Virus record (IMG/VR): IMGVR_UViG_3300037010_002181
Span: 1-20,107 of that record
Reading direction: 5' to 3' (one strand)
Length of the DNA: 20,107 nucleotides
Source of the DNA: a virus
This document shows positions 8,820-15,836 of this stretch, in pieces (within the stretch, counting starts at the first letter, position 1; each line of letters starts with the position of its first letter). The notes under the pieces are model-generated. The model did not search any database and had not been told where the DNA came from. It worked only from the letters and a program-made list of their open reading frames with translations. A program made the position numbers and the translations under genes.

Positions 8820-9544
8820 GGCAGTGACCAGCTTCCAGGGCTAACAACAACACCAGGGCCTACGCTGGGGCTCATACCGTCCATGCTGATCGGACCGCGA
8901 GCTGCATCGCGCAGGCCTTTTCCAGCGACCATCATCTGGTACTTTCGGAAATCTTCCGCATAGCTAAGTCCCTTTGCCTGCTTCCAGGCCCATTTGAAGT
9001 ACTGCATGGCAATGCCATCGTCGACAAGGCAGGTGTCTGTGTCGAGTTCCCAGTACTTTTTATACACTGTTATGGGGCCGGAGACGGTGTTGCAGATGAA
9101 GAAGTTGGAGTAGTACTCACAGAACACAGTCTGCCCAGCCGTTGGAACTGGGTTGAACATCAGCAGATTATTGCGAATTCGGTAGACCGGCAGTGGGCCA
9201 GTGAAACTAGCAGCCTTCCGAAATGCCCACTCCGCAGGGGACTTGCTGCCGAGTACTGGGAGGACTGTCGTGCGGTTATAGAAGGTTTCTGGGACAATGC
9301 CCTCGAAACCATAAGGGAACAGGGTGTTGATGTCACCCTGGCTTTCCGTCGCTACCGTTATGAAGGTTGCCTCACGGGTGACTACCTGCCACATCATCCG
9401 ATTAACCAGATCCTCCAGGAACTCCTGGAAAATCCCCATACATTGAATAATGCTGGGGTCAGTGTTACCGGCTACACTCCCTGGAATGGGCTGCCCCATT
9501 CGCCCGCGGACTTGCTGGACAAGCTGCAGTAAAGACATAGCCAT
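8816..9544 (-). CDS. Head-tail / tail adaptor protein (SU10-adaptor-like)
   Basis: A 242-residue protein. The N-terminal part (MSLLQLVQQVRGRMGQPIPG, then VAGNTDPSIIQCMGIFQEFL and VNRMMWQVVTREATF) and the following LFPYGFEGIVPETFYNRTT match the pattern I recognise in the phage SU10-type adaptor family, functionally comparable to P22 gp4. Helices at the N-terminus would bind below the portal ring, and a beta-rich middle part (about 85-150) would contact the nozzle. The C-terminus has a helical SYAEDFRKYQ segment. GGAG lies seven bases before the ATG. The gene is followed directly by the nozzle gene, which supports the call. Confidence 0.85.
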   Translation of the reverse strand: MAMSLLQLVQQVRGRMGQPIPGSVAGNTDPSIIQCMGIFQEFLEDLVNRMMWQVVTREATFITVATESQGDINTLFPYGFEGIVPETFYNRTTVLPVLGSKSPAEWAFRKAASFTGPLPVYRIRNNLLMFNPVPTAGQTVFCEYYSNFFICNTVSGPITVYKKYWELDTDTCLVDDGIAMQYFKWAWKQAKGLSYAEDFRKYQMMVAGKGLRDAARGPISMDGMSPSVGPGVVVSPGSWSLP

Positions 9545-9554
9545 AAGGTAACTC

Positions 9555-10139
9555 CTATTTTTTGAGTGCTGCTACAGTAGCTTGCAACTCTTTCAATTGT
9601 TTTTCCAGTGCCACGACCCGGCCATCGGCGTCCGCTTTCGCAGCTTTCAGTGCAGCCAATTCTTCCGTCACTTTACCATTACCGGCGGCAGCGGACAACC
9701 AGCTTACTGCTTTCTCCTTCAAAGCACGACCACCCATGCCGAGGCGATTGATGGTCTCCTCATTGGCAGCCGCGAGGTCCTCGATGGTGCGAAGGCCAGA
9801 ATCGATGCAGTTATGCACTTGGCTGGGGGAGAGGACGGGCCAAGTTAAGATGGCGGTGCCGTTCAGTGGAATTTCCTTGCCCTCTTTCCAGGCGGTATAA
9901 CCGGCACGGAAGTGTGTGAGCCATTCCTGTGGGAAGCGCTGTTGCTGCACCTGCGTAGCGAGGTGGTCGAACCATTCTTCCGCCACGCGCTCGATGCGAT
10001 CCTTGCTGCCCTGCGGGGTGATGAAAGCGTAGTTAATATCCTTTGTCACATAGTGACCGCTGGTGATACTCGCCTCCCGATCCTCTACAGCTTTCGCTTC
10101 GAAACTTACATATGGGGGGCGGGCTTCTGCGACTTGCAT
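9555..10139 (-). CDS. Conserved phage protein with hairpin-helix segment and C-terminal coiled coil
   Basis: A 194-residue protein that resembles a conserved but uncharacterised phage family. The N-terminal part has ARPPYVSFEAKAVEDREASI and YAFITPQGSKDRIERVAEEW. Residues 103-150 (LSPSQVHNCIDSGLRTIEDL, then AAANEETINRLGMGGRALKE) look like a helix-hairpin-helix or SAP-like module. Residues 157-194 are a Lys/Glu/Ala-rich coiled coil. Such genes usually lie between the capsid and adaptor genes. The role is unknown; head completion or assembly is an inference from position. AAGGA precedes the start, and a hairpin with a short T-rich tail lies just upstream. Confidence 0.8.
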   Translation of the reverse strand: MQVAEARPPYVSFEAKAVEDREASITSGHYVTKDINYAFITPQGSKDRIERVAEEWFDHLATQVQQQRFPQEWLTHFRAGYTAWKEGKEIPLNGTAILTWPVLSPSQVHNCIDSGLRTIEDLAAANEETINRLGMGGRALKEKAVSWLSAAAGNGKVTEELAALKAAKADADGRVVALEKQLKELQATVAALKK

Positions 10140-10178
10140 GGCAATTCCTTAAAAATGGTTGAGGTCTGGCAGTGAGAA

Positions 10179-10196
10179 AGGGGACCAAAGTCCCCT
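10179..10196 (-). terminator. Weak intrinsic terminator or attenuator
   Basis: AGGGGAC and GTCCCCT form a perfect 7-base-pair stem with a 4-base loop in the 79-base gap after the capsid accessory gene. On the minus strand the stem is followed by TTCTC. The U tract is poor, so partial termination is more likely than full termination, and read-through into the tail genes is expected. Confidence 0.5.
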
Positions 10197-10218
10197 CGTC
10201 ACAACCATGGAAAACTGG

Positions 10219-10959
10219 TTAGGTGATGGCACCCTGTGCGAATGGACGGTTCAGGTGTGCGACATTATAGAAGATCGTCGCGTTATTATAGGTAGCTGTG
10301 ATACTACCGCCGATGATGGCGGCTGTGGTGGCTACTGACATTGTCACGTAACGGCCATCTGGGGAGATGGACGAGATGGCGGCGGCTGCGCCGATACCAG
10401 TACCGGACAGGTAGGCCCCGACAAACCAACCGTCGCTGTTCGGTACCTGCAGGACAGTGCCTAATGCAGGGGCATTGCAGCCGGTTTTGATGACAGTCGC
10501 CGCAGCGGCTATGATAACACGGGCATTGAGGATTTGCTTGCCGGCTGTGTTAGCACCGCCTTGGCCTGCAGCAGCGATACCGAAGGTCGTATCGGCGGCA
10601 ATGGATGCCTGGCAGTTCACCGGGGTGATGCCGGAGATGCAGAACCAGCTGTAGTTACCGGACACCAGGGTATTCTGGCTAACGCACAGCATACGGCCCA
10701 AGTTGGCGATATTCGGGGCTTCTGTCGCATCGAAGCGGTAGGCGTTCAGCGTGGAATCGAAGACTGGCGTCAGTACGCAGACACCGAAGGCACGAATGGA
10801 GCCCGCAGCGCGCGCGTAGATGAACTCACCCGCACCCCACCAACTGTCGACAAAGGTCGAAAACTGGCCAGGTTGCATGCGAGGCGTGGCGTCTACAGTC
10901 AGGCCAGCCAAGCTGACTTGAGGTGTACCGGCCAAGCCAGAATTGTTTGAATAGGTCAT
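10219..10959 (-). CDS. Probable capsid accessory / decoration protein
   Basis: A 246-residue protein directly downstream of the coat gene. It is Ala/Gly/Thr-rich and strand-rich. It contains WWGAGEFIYARAAGSIRAFG and, later, GWFVGAYLSGTGIGAAAAIS and SPDGRYVTMSVATTAAI. The GEFIY...A.GSIRAG-type segment is typical of small beta-barrel proteins made in large amounts next to phage coat genes (head decoration or cement proteins), though this one is longer than lambda gpD. Its Shine-Dalgarno, AGGAGA, is strong. There are no enzymatic motifs. The call rests on position and composition; a minor structural protein of another type cannot be excluded. Confidence 0.7.
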   Translation of the reverse strand: MTYSNNSGLAGTPQVSLAGLTVDATPRMQPGQFSTFVDSWWGAGEFIYARAAGSIRAFGVCVLTPVFDSTLNAYRFDATEAPNIANLGRMLCVSQNTLVSGNYSWFCISGITPVNCQASIAADTTFGIAAAGQGGANTAGKQILNARVIIAAAATVIKTGCNAPALGTVLQVPNSDGWFVGAYLSGTGIGAAAAISSISPDGRYVTMSVATTAAIIGGSITATYNNATIFYNVAHLNRPFAQGAIT

Positions 10960-10995
10960 GAGGTTCTCCTAAAAGAAAAAAGGTTGGACGGAACT

Positions 10996-11025
10996 CCCAT
11001 GGATTACGGAATGGTAATCCATGGG
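10996..11025. repeat. 12-bp hairpin after coat gene, containing GGATTAC-N6-GTAATCC
   Basis: CCCATGGATTAC pairs perfectly with GTAATCCATGGG across the 6-base loop GGAATG, in the 74-base gap between the coat and accessory genes, starting nine bases after the coat stop codon. The inner 20 bases (11001-11020) are a perfect copy of a dyad found elsewhere in the window. On the minus strand a T6 tract follows only about 14 bases later, so it is not a canonical terminator. An mRNA 3'-end stabiliser or a protein-binding site are both possible. Confidence 0.75.
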
Positions 11026-11033
11026 GAATTCAA

Positions 11034-12014
11034 TTAGGCTTTGAGAACGCCCTGCAAACTGCGGTTAGAGCAGACCATGTTACCCATCCAGAGGATTGGG
11101 ATAACGGCAGCGTCCTGGTTGTAAGGCTTCATTTCATCCATGATAGTCATGTCGGCATCCTTGTGCACCACCAGATCCAGGTAGTCGGTATTCAGGAAGT
11201 ACATGTGGTTGGCAGGGATGCCCGAGCCGCCGTCGAAGATCACGTCGGCAGTCTTGTACTTCAGCGACACGAAACCGGCTGCGGCCTTACCTGCGCTACC
11301 ACCGTCGTTCGTATAGCGCTTGAGCGAGGTCTGGGAGACTTCGAAAAAGCTGAAGTAACTGTTATCTGCAACGATCAAGTCGGGCTGGTCATCGCCCCGA
11401 ACCTGAGCCAACCACAGGGGCAGCATCAGAGATTCGATGGTGGTCGCGCTGGGTATGATCGCGCTGCCACCCTGCAAGGGGGTAGCTGCGGACTGCACCA
11501 AGTTCTTCCAGAACGCCCACACGGAGGAATCGATACCACCCACGGTGCCGGTGCCAGTGTCAGCCACGAGAGACTGCAGACCGCCGATCTGATTTGGCAG
11601 CGTGCCGTCGCCGTAGATGTCAGCGGAGAAGTTGTTCTTGAACGTGCGAATCGCATTCTTCATCCGGGCTTTCACCAAGTTGATAATACGGCTATCACCA
11701 CTGTTCGTGCGCAATTCCAGACCACTAGCCACGACGTTAACCGCAATCTGGCGCCACTGATATTCCGCCGCGCTGATCACATCGCTTGCGCCAATATTCA
11801 GTATGTCATAACCAGAGTAGCGCTGATAGGTGCCGTTGGCGGCATAGTCGAGGGGCTGGGCAATGGTCAAACCACCGTCTTCCCTGCGAGTGCCTTTGAT
11901 GCCAAGGCGAGCCAGCAGAGCGTTGTTCTTACTGATATTGTCTTTGATCTCTTTAGAGTGTTTGCGGAACGTGGTGGAGACCAGTTCCGTGAAGGTTGCA
12001 TTGGGGGATGCCAT
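11034..12014 (-). CDS. Major capsid protein (HK97-fold, BPP-1-like)
   Basis: A 326-residue protein starting MASPNATFTELVSTTFRKHS, then KEIKDNISKNNALLARLGIK, and later LDYAANGTYQRYSGYDILNI. These are hallmarks of the coat family of Bordetella phage BPP-1 and related podoviruses, whose members are about 330 residues long. Recognisable downstream features are a long helix with NLVKARMKNAIRTFKNNFSA (the spine-helix region), GGLQSLVADTG, and a C-terminal YFLNTDYLDLVVHKDADMTI strand region. It follows the scaffold gene and has the ideal Shine-Dalgarno AAGGAG with a 5-base spacer, consistent with very high expression. No frameshift signal at its end was found. A strong hairpin follows the stop. Confidence 0.92.
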   Translation of the reverse strand: MASPNATFTELVSTTFRKHSKEIKDNISKNNALLARLGIKGTRREDGGLTIAQPLDYAANGTYQRYSGYDILNIGASDVISAAEYQWRQIAVNVVASGLELRTNSGDSRIINLVKARMKNAIRTFKNNFSADIYGDGTLPNQIGGLQSLVADTGTGTVGGIDSSVWAFWKNLVQSAATPLQGGSAIIPSATTIESLMLPLWLAQVRGDDQPDLIVADNSYFSFFEVSQTSLKRYTNDGGSAGKAAAGFVSLKYKTADVIFDGGSGIPANHMYFLNTDYLDLVVHKDADMTIMDEMKPYNQDAAVIPILWMGNMVCSNRSLQGVLKA

Positions 12015-12052
12015 ATTAGCTCCTTAAAAAGGGTTACAAGAAACACATAATC

Positions 12053-13045
12053 TCAACCACCGCGGGACTTAATGTTCGCGAGAGCTGCGCTCAGCGTGTC
12101 GTCGAGGCTTCCCAAGGTAGTCGTAGCACTACCACTCTTCGCTCTCGTCTGCACATTCGCTGCAGTTGCGGCCTTTGCCGCCATTAATTTGGCCGCTGCA
12201 GCTGCCTGTGCGGTGGAAGTTTGCTCTGCGGTAACGCGGGCAGCTTCCTTCATACGGGTAACTGGGTTCAACCAAATAGCCTTTTCATAGGCTTCCTGCA
12301 CCGTCCCAGCAATACCCCTTTGGATGAGGCCAGCCATTTCATCGGCAACCTCATTGAAGTAGATATTTCTTTGGTCATCCGCAAAACTGCTAACTTGCCT
12401 CGAAATCGTATTACGCGACTCGTTGAAGCGGGCTTGGCGGGCTTGCGTTAGTTCGGATTCTACAGCACTCAACTTTTCCTGCAAGGAAGCAACTGCCGGA
12501 TCGATGTAAGGGGGCTCGCCGGCTGGTTGCTGTGGGAGCAAGACGCCCATGTCGAGGTTATAGTCCTTCGCCAGGGAACGGAACAGTTGCACACGCTGTG
12601 CTTGCGTGCCAGTGGCGAGCACGTGGTGGCTGGCGAGCAGGCCACGAATGGTAGTCGCCGGGTCCATGTTGTGCTGCCGCATGACCTGCTCAAAGGGAGC
12701 GATGGCCTGTTTGACCCCCTGCCCGAAGGCTGCATCGACTTTGTAGGTTTCAATACCCTTGAAGATATCGGCTTCGCGCTTGAGGATTTCGGCTTTTGCC
12801 TCACTCGGGAGTGCCGCCCAAGTAGCAGAGGCTTCCTTGCGCCAGGTCGTGGGGGCTTCATCAACAGTGGGGGTGGTAGTGGCAGTTGTGGGCGTAGCTT
12901 CGCCGGGAGCTGGGGCTGGCGTGTTGGGGACTTCCTTCGCGGAAACCTCTAGAACAACATCATCGTCAGGAGTATCCTCCCTGTCGAAACCCAGCCCACT
13001 TCCAACCTCCTCAACCGCAGCGTCGAGGTCAAAATCGTCTTCCAT
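12053..13045 (-). CDS. Capsid scaffolding protein
   Basis: A 330-residue protein with typical scaffold composition. The N-terminus is very acidic (MEDDFDLDAAVEEVGSGLGF), residues 40-66 form a Pro/Thr/Ala linker, and residues 67-165 are helical (TWAALPSEAKAEILKREADI). A Gln/Glu-rich coiled coil lies around 183-215, an Ala-rich helix around 265-300, and the C-terminus is basic (NIKSRGG), suitable for contact with the coat protein. It is located immediately upstream of the coat gene, the normal place for a scaffold. It probably directs procapsid assembly and leaves before or during packaging. There is no visible protease domain, so exit without self-cleavage is likely. Confidence 0.85.
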   Translation of the reverse strand: MEDDFDLDAAVEEVGSGLGFDREDTPDDDVVLEVSAKEVPNTPAPAPGEATPTTATTTPTVDEAPTTWRKEASATWAALPSEAKAEILKREADIFKGIETYKVDAAFGQGVKQAIAPFEQVMRQHNMDPATTIRGLLASHHVLATGTQAQRVQLFRSLAKDYNLDMGVLLPQQPAGEPPYIDPAVASLQEKLSAVESELTQARQARFNESRNTISRQVSSFADDQRNIYFNEVADEMAGLIQRGIAGTVQEAYEKAIWLNPVTRMKEAARVTAEQTSTAQAAAAAKLMAAKAATAANVQTRAKSGSATTTLGSLDDTLSAALANIKSRGG

Positions 13046-13047
13046 AT

Positions 13048-13461
13048 CTACTTCCTTTCAATGCTTACATCGAGGCCAGTTGTGACAGCAGTGGCGAGTG
13101 CCCCCCGCTTGTCAGTGGGCAGGGCCTCCCAATACTGCTCCACGGTATCATCTACTCGTCTGTCAAGTTCAGCTTCTTCTTTCTGCTTGCCAGCGCGAAC
13201 TTCCTCTGTTTCTCCAGTTTCGAGAATCCGACATCCGTGCCTTTTAAGGTTTTCGCTGTGGGCCGTCTTGCCTTCGACCCACTTGCCGGTGATGGGGCAA
13301 GAATACCCTGCGTAGTCGACCGAAACAGCCGGGGCACAGAGTCTACGTTCCATCGAGGTTTGGCATTTTTCACAGAATTCCTCACGATTTAAGGAGGCTA
13401 GGGGTTTGAAGATGTCTCGACGAGACTGACAGGCCGGGCACTGATAGAGGTAAGTAGGCAT
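13048..13461 (-). CDS. Small zinc-ribbon protein between portal and scaffold genes
   Basis: A 137-residue protein whose N-terminus, MPTYLYQCPACQSRRDIFKP, holds Cys8 and Cys11, followed by Cys30 and Cys33 (FCEKCQ). This is a CxxC-18-CxxC zinc ribbon like that of FmdB/regulatory small proteins. After residue 40 it has a Cys52-containing segment (GYSCPITGKWVEGKTAHSEN) and ends in an acidic helical region (EEAELDRRVDDTVEQYWEAL). It lies within the head-gene cluster: its start is two bases after the portal stop and its stop is two bases before the scaffold ATG. Similar small zinc proteins occur at this place in related podoviruses; their function is unknown. Confidence 0.82.
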   Translation of the reverse strand: MPTYLYQCPACQSRRDIFKPLASLNREEFCEKCQTSMERRLCAPAVSVDYAGYSCPITGKWVEGKTAHSENLKRHGCRILETGETEEVRAGKQKEEAELDRRVDDTVEQYWEALPTDKRGALATAVTTGLDVSIERK

Positions 13462-13463
13462 GG

Positions 13464-15836
13464 CTATTTTGTGGAAGGTTTCGCGGCGGCGATAGTACGT
13501 GCGTGGGCATCTTGCTTTAGCTGCAGGCTGTGCTCTTTTGCGCTGATCTTCTGGTCGGTCTCCGCGATGCGCATTTGTTGGGTGAAATCCGCTTCCTTCA
13601 TAGCCATTTGCTTGGCGAAGTCGATTTCCTTCAACATCTGGGCCTTTTGCAGGTCGAGTTCCTTCGCGGCAAACATCTGTTCCTGGGCGGCAGACTGTTT
13701 CTGCAACTCAAGGTCATGGGCTTGCTGTGTCAGCAAGGCTTTCTGCTGATCAACCTGTTGCTGCAGCTGCTGCTGGGAAACCGCCTGCTTCTGCTGGACA
13801 GCCTGCTCTGTCGCGACCTTCTGCTTTTCGAGGTCAGTAGCTTGCGCTTCCAGTTGTTTCTGCTGCGCCTCGAGTTCCTTCTGCTTCTTCGCCAGGTCAT
13901 CGGGATTTGCTTGCTGCGGGGGTTTCATTCCCTTGATAGAGTCCTCCATCTCCACTCCCATTCGGTATCGGCGCACGACAGTGAGCAGCATGCCCTGCGC
14001 GATTTCGAACGGCATAACTCCGCTCTGCACCATCGGGCCGATACCGGTCATGAATTGACTGATCGCGGTCAGCACCTCTGCCATGTCTTTCTTGTCTTCA
14101 GTCGCCTCGGCATCCACTGTCGAGTTTGTCTCGATGTCGATGCGGTAGCTACGCTGAATATCATCACGAAGCATGCCCAGGATGTCATCCCAGCTAGGGC
14201 TCTGCGCGGCCTGCAGCAGTTGGGGAGGTGGTTGCTGCGGCGGAGGTGGTTGTTGCCCAGTCATCTGTGCCTGTTGTGCAACTTGCTGTTGTTGCTGCTG
14301 CATCATTTGCAATTGCTGCCCGGCCTGTGCCTTTTCCGAACCTGTCGGGTAGGGCAAACCGGTCATCGCTTTGAGGGTCTCGGGAGCCAGTTTGCTCACA
14401 GCAATTTCCGCCATGATCCGCAGGCAGTCTCTGCAGTACCGCATGACCTCCTTTTGGGCCTTTTTCAGCCGCAGGGTACCCCATTGATTCTTCAATTCCT
14501 GCGCACCGAGGGTTTCGCTCGCCTGCGAAGCCCCCCGCATGATGTCGGCAATACCGGTAATCTCGTAGATCGTCTTCTTCACTTGCTCGCGCTGCGTGTA
14601 GAGCTGCTGCAGGACGGAAACGAGCTTCTCAATCGGCATGAGCCAGACGGCTTTTTCTAGGGCGTTGCCTTGCGCCAGCAGTGCTGCGACATTCTCCGCA
14701 GGGACCAGCGTGTTGTCATCAGCCTGTAGGACCTTTTCAATCCCCTCCACAGTGCTATCATACATACCCCGCACCTTGAGTGCCGAGATGATCTTGTTGA
14801 TGCGGACGGTGACGCGGTTGAGTTCCTTTGCCTGCTCTTCATAGAAGGTGTACAGGGAGACTGGGGTCAGTGTACTAACCTTCGCCACAAAGGCCAGCGG
14901 CCGCGGCCAGGGGAAGAATCCAGACAAGCCCAGTGGGTCGTCAACTTCCTTAATCGGTTCCGATTTCCATTGTGGGCTGATGAACAGCACCTTCTTCTCA
15001 TCCTTATCCCAGATCTCATACACCTGGGCCACTTTCAGGTTCTTCGTATCATCCTTTGGGTCGTCGTTTTCTCCTTCGTCAGAGGTCGCGGAAGTGCCGG
15101 CCATTTCGATGACAGGGATTTTTGCTCCGACTTCCCCGAAGTTCTTTTCCAGCTCCTCGCGAGTCATAAAGTGTTCAATCGCCCCCCACGGGATATCCTT
15201 CCACTTCTTGGCGTTGCCATGCAGGAAGCGATCCCAAGGTATTTCCTCCCCGCAGACGGTCTCATATTTGACGGATTCCTGCACGGGATGCTCTAGCGAG
15301 GCATCGCCTTCGACTTCATCTTCGGCTTCATCTTCCTCGGCGGGGGATTCTACGGCTTCCGCCTGCGCTTCCAGTTGCTGGGTTTCAATACTCGCATCGT
15401 ACTTGAAGCGGGTCAGCCCACGGCCGGGGACAAGTGCCTCCAGCGTAGCTGATTTCATCAAGTCGTCGAAGGGGGTATACTGCACACTACCATCATCCAC
15501 GAGGTACTCAAGTGTACGCTGCGCTGCAACGCTGGCCAACTTCCCGAGTGGGTCCTCATCCTTGAAGCGGCGTTGTACTACTGGCCGGGGTACGCTGTTG
15601 TACAGTGCCGGCAGCATCGTTTCTGTGTTGGAGTACAGAATGTTGAATTGGTAGTCTCGCTTCTTTTCGCCCTCAAACAGCTCGACAATGCGATGGCCTT
15701 CCCTGCGGAAATCCTTTTCCAGCTTCCTCGCATCTGCGACCTCCTTCAGCCACTTGCCCACCACCTTCGACAGCGGTGCTGCATCGGGAGTGTTAACAGC
15801 GCCTTTCAGGCCTAAATCTGTCGGATTGATGTCCAT
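13464..15836 (-). CDS. Portal protein with long C-terminal coiled coil
   Basis: A 790-residue protein of the P22-like portal type, the dodecameric channel through which DNA enters and leaves the head. The N-terminal domain has KRDYQFNILYSNTETMLPAL and SVPRPVVQRRFKDEDP. An acidic insert spans about 151-185. The stem/core region (about 300-480) includes RPLAFVAKVSTLTPVSLYTF, IYEITGIADIMRGASQASET and QWGTLRLKKAQKEVMRYCRD. Then come a poly-Gln/Pro linker at 508-540, a wing-like return (PSWDDILGMLRDDIQRSYRI), and a Gln/Lys/Glu coiled coil at about 645-780, comparable to the helical barrel of P22 gp1. The start overlaps the terminase stop (TAATG). Confidence 0.92.
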   Translation of the reverse strand: MDINPTDLGLKGAVNTPDAAPLSKVVGKWLKEVADARKLEKDFRREGHRIVELFEGEKKRDYQFNILYSNTETMLPALYNSVPRPVVQRRFKDEDPLGKLASVAAQRTLEYLVDDGSVQYTPFDDLMKSATLEALVPGRGLTRFKYDASIETQQLEAQAEAVESPAEEDEAEDEVEGDASLEHPVQESVKYETVCGEEIPWDRFLHGNAKKWKDIPWGAIEHFMTREELEKNFGEVGAKIPVIEMAGTSATSDEGENDDPKDDTKNLKVAQVYEIWDKDEKKVLFISPQWKSEPIKEVDDPLGLSGFFPWPRPLAFVAKVSTLTPVSLYTFYEEQAKELNRVTVRINKIISALKVRGMYDSTVEGIEKVLQADDNTLVPAENVAALLAQGNALEKAVWLMPIEKLVSVLQQLYTQREQVKKTIYEITGIADIMRGASQASETLGAQELKNQWGTLRLKKAQKEVMRYCRDCLRIMAEIAVSKLAPETLKAMTGLPYPTGSEKAQAGQQLQMMQQQQQQVAQQAQMTGQQPPPPQQPPPQLLQAAQSPSWDDILGMLRDDIQRSYRIDIETNSTVDAEATEDKKDMAEVLTAISQFMTGIGPMVQSGVMPFEIAQGMLLTVVRRYRMGVEMEDSIKGMKPPQQANPDDLAKKQKELEAQQKQLEAQATDLEKQKVATEQAVQQKQAVSQQQLQQQVDQQKALLTQQAHDLELQKQSAAQEQMFAAKELDLQKAQMLKEIDFAKQMAMKEADFTQQMRIAETDQKISAKEHSLQLKQDAHARTIAAAKPSTK

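Noticed and set aside
13530-14660. 376-codon plus-strand frame opposite the portal gene
   Set aside because: The Leu-rich translation is the antisense of the Gln/Lys-rich coiled-coil coding region.
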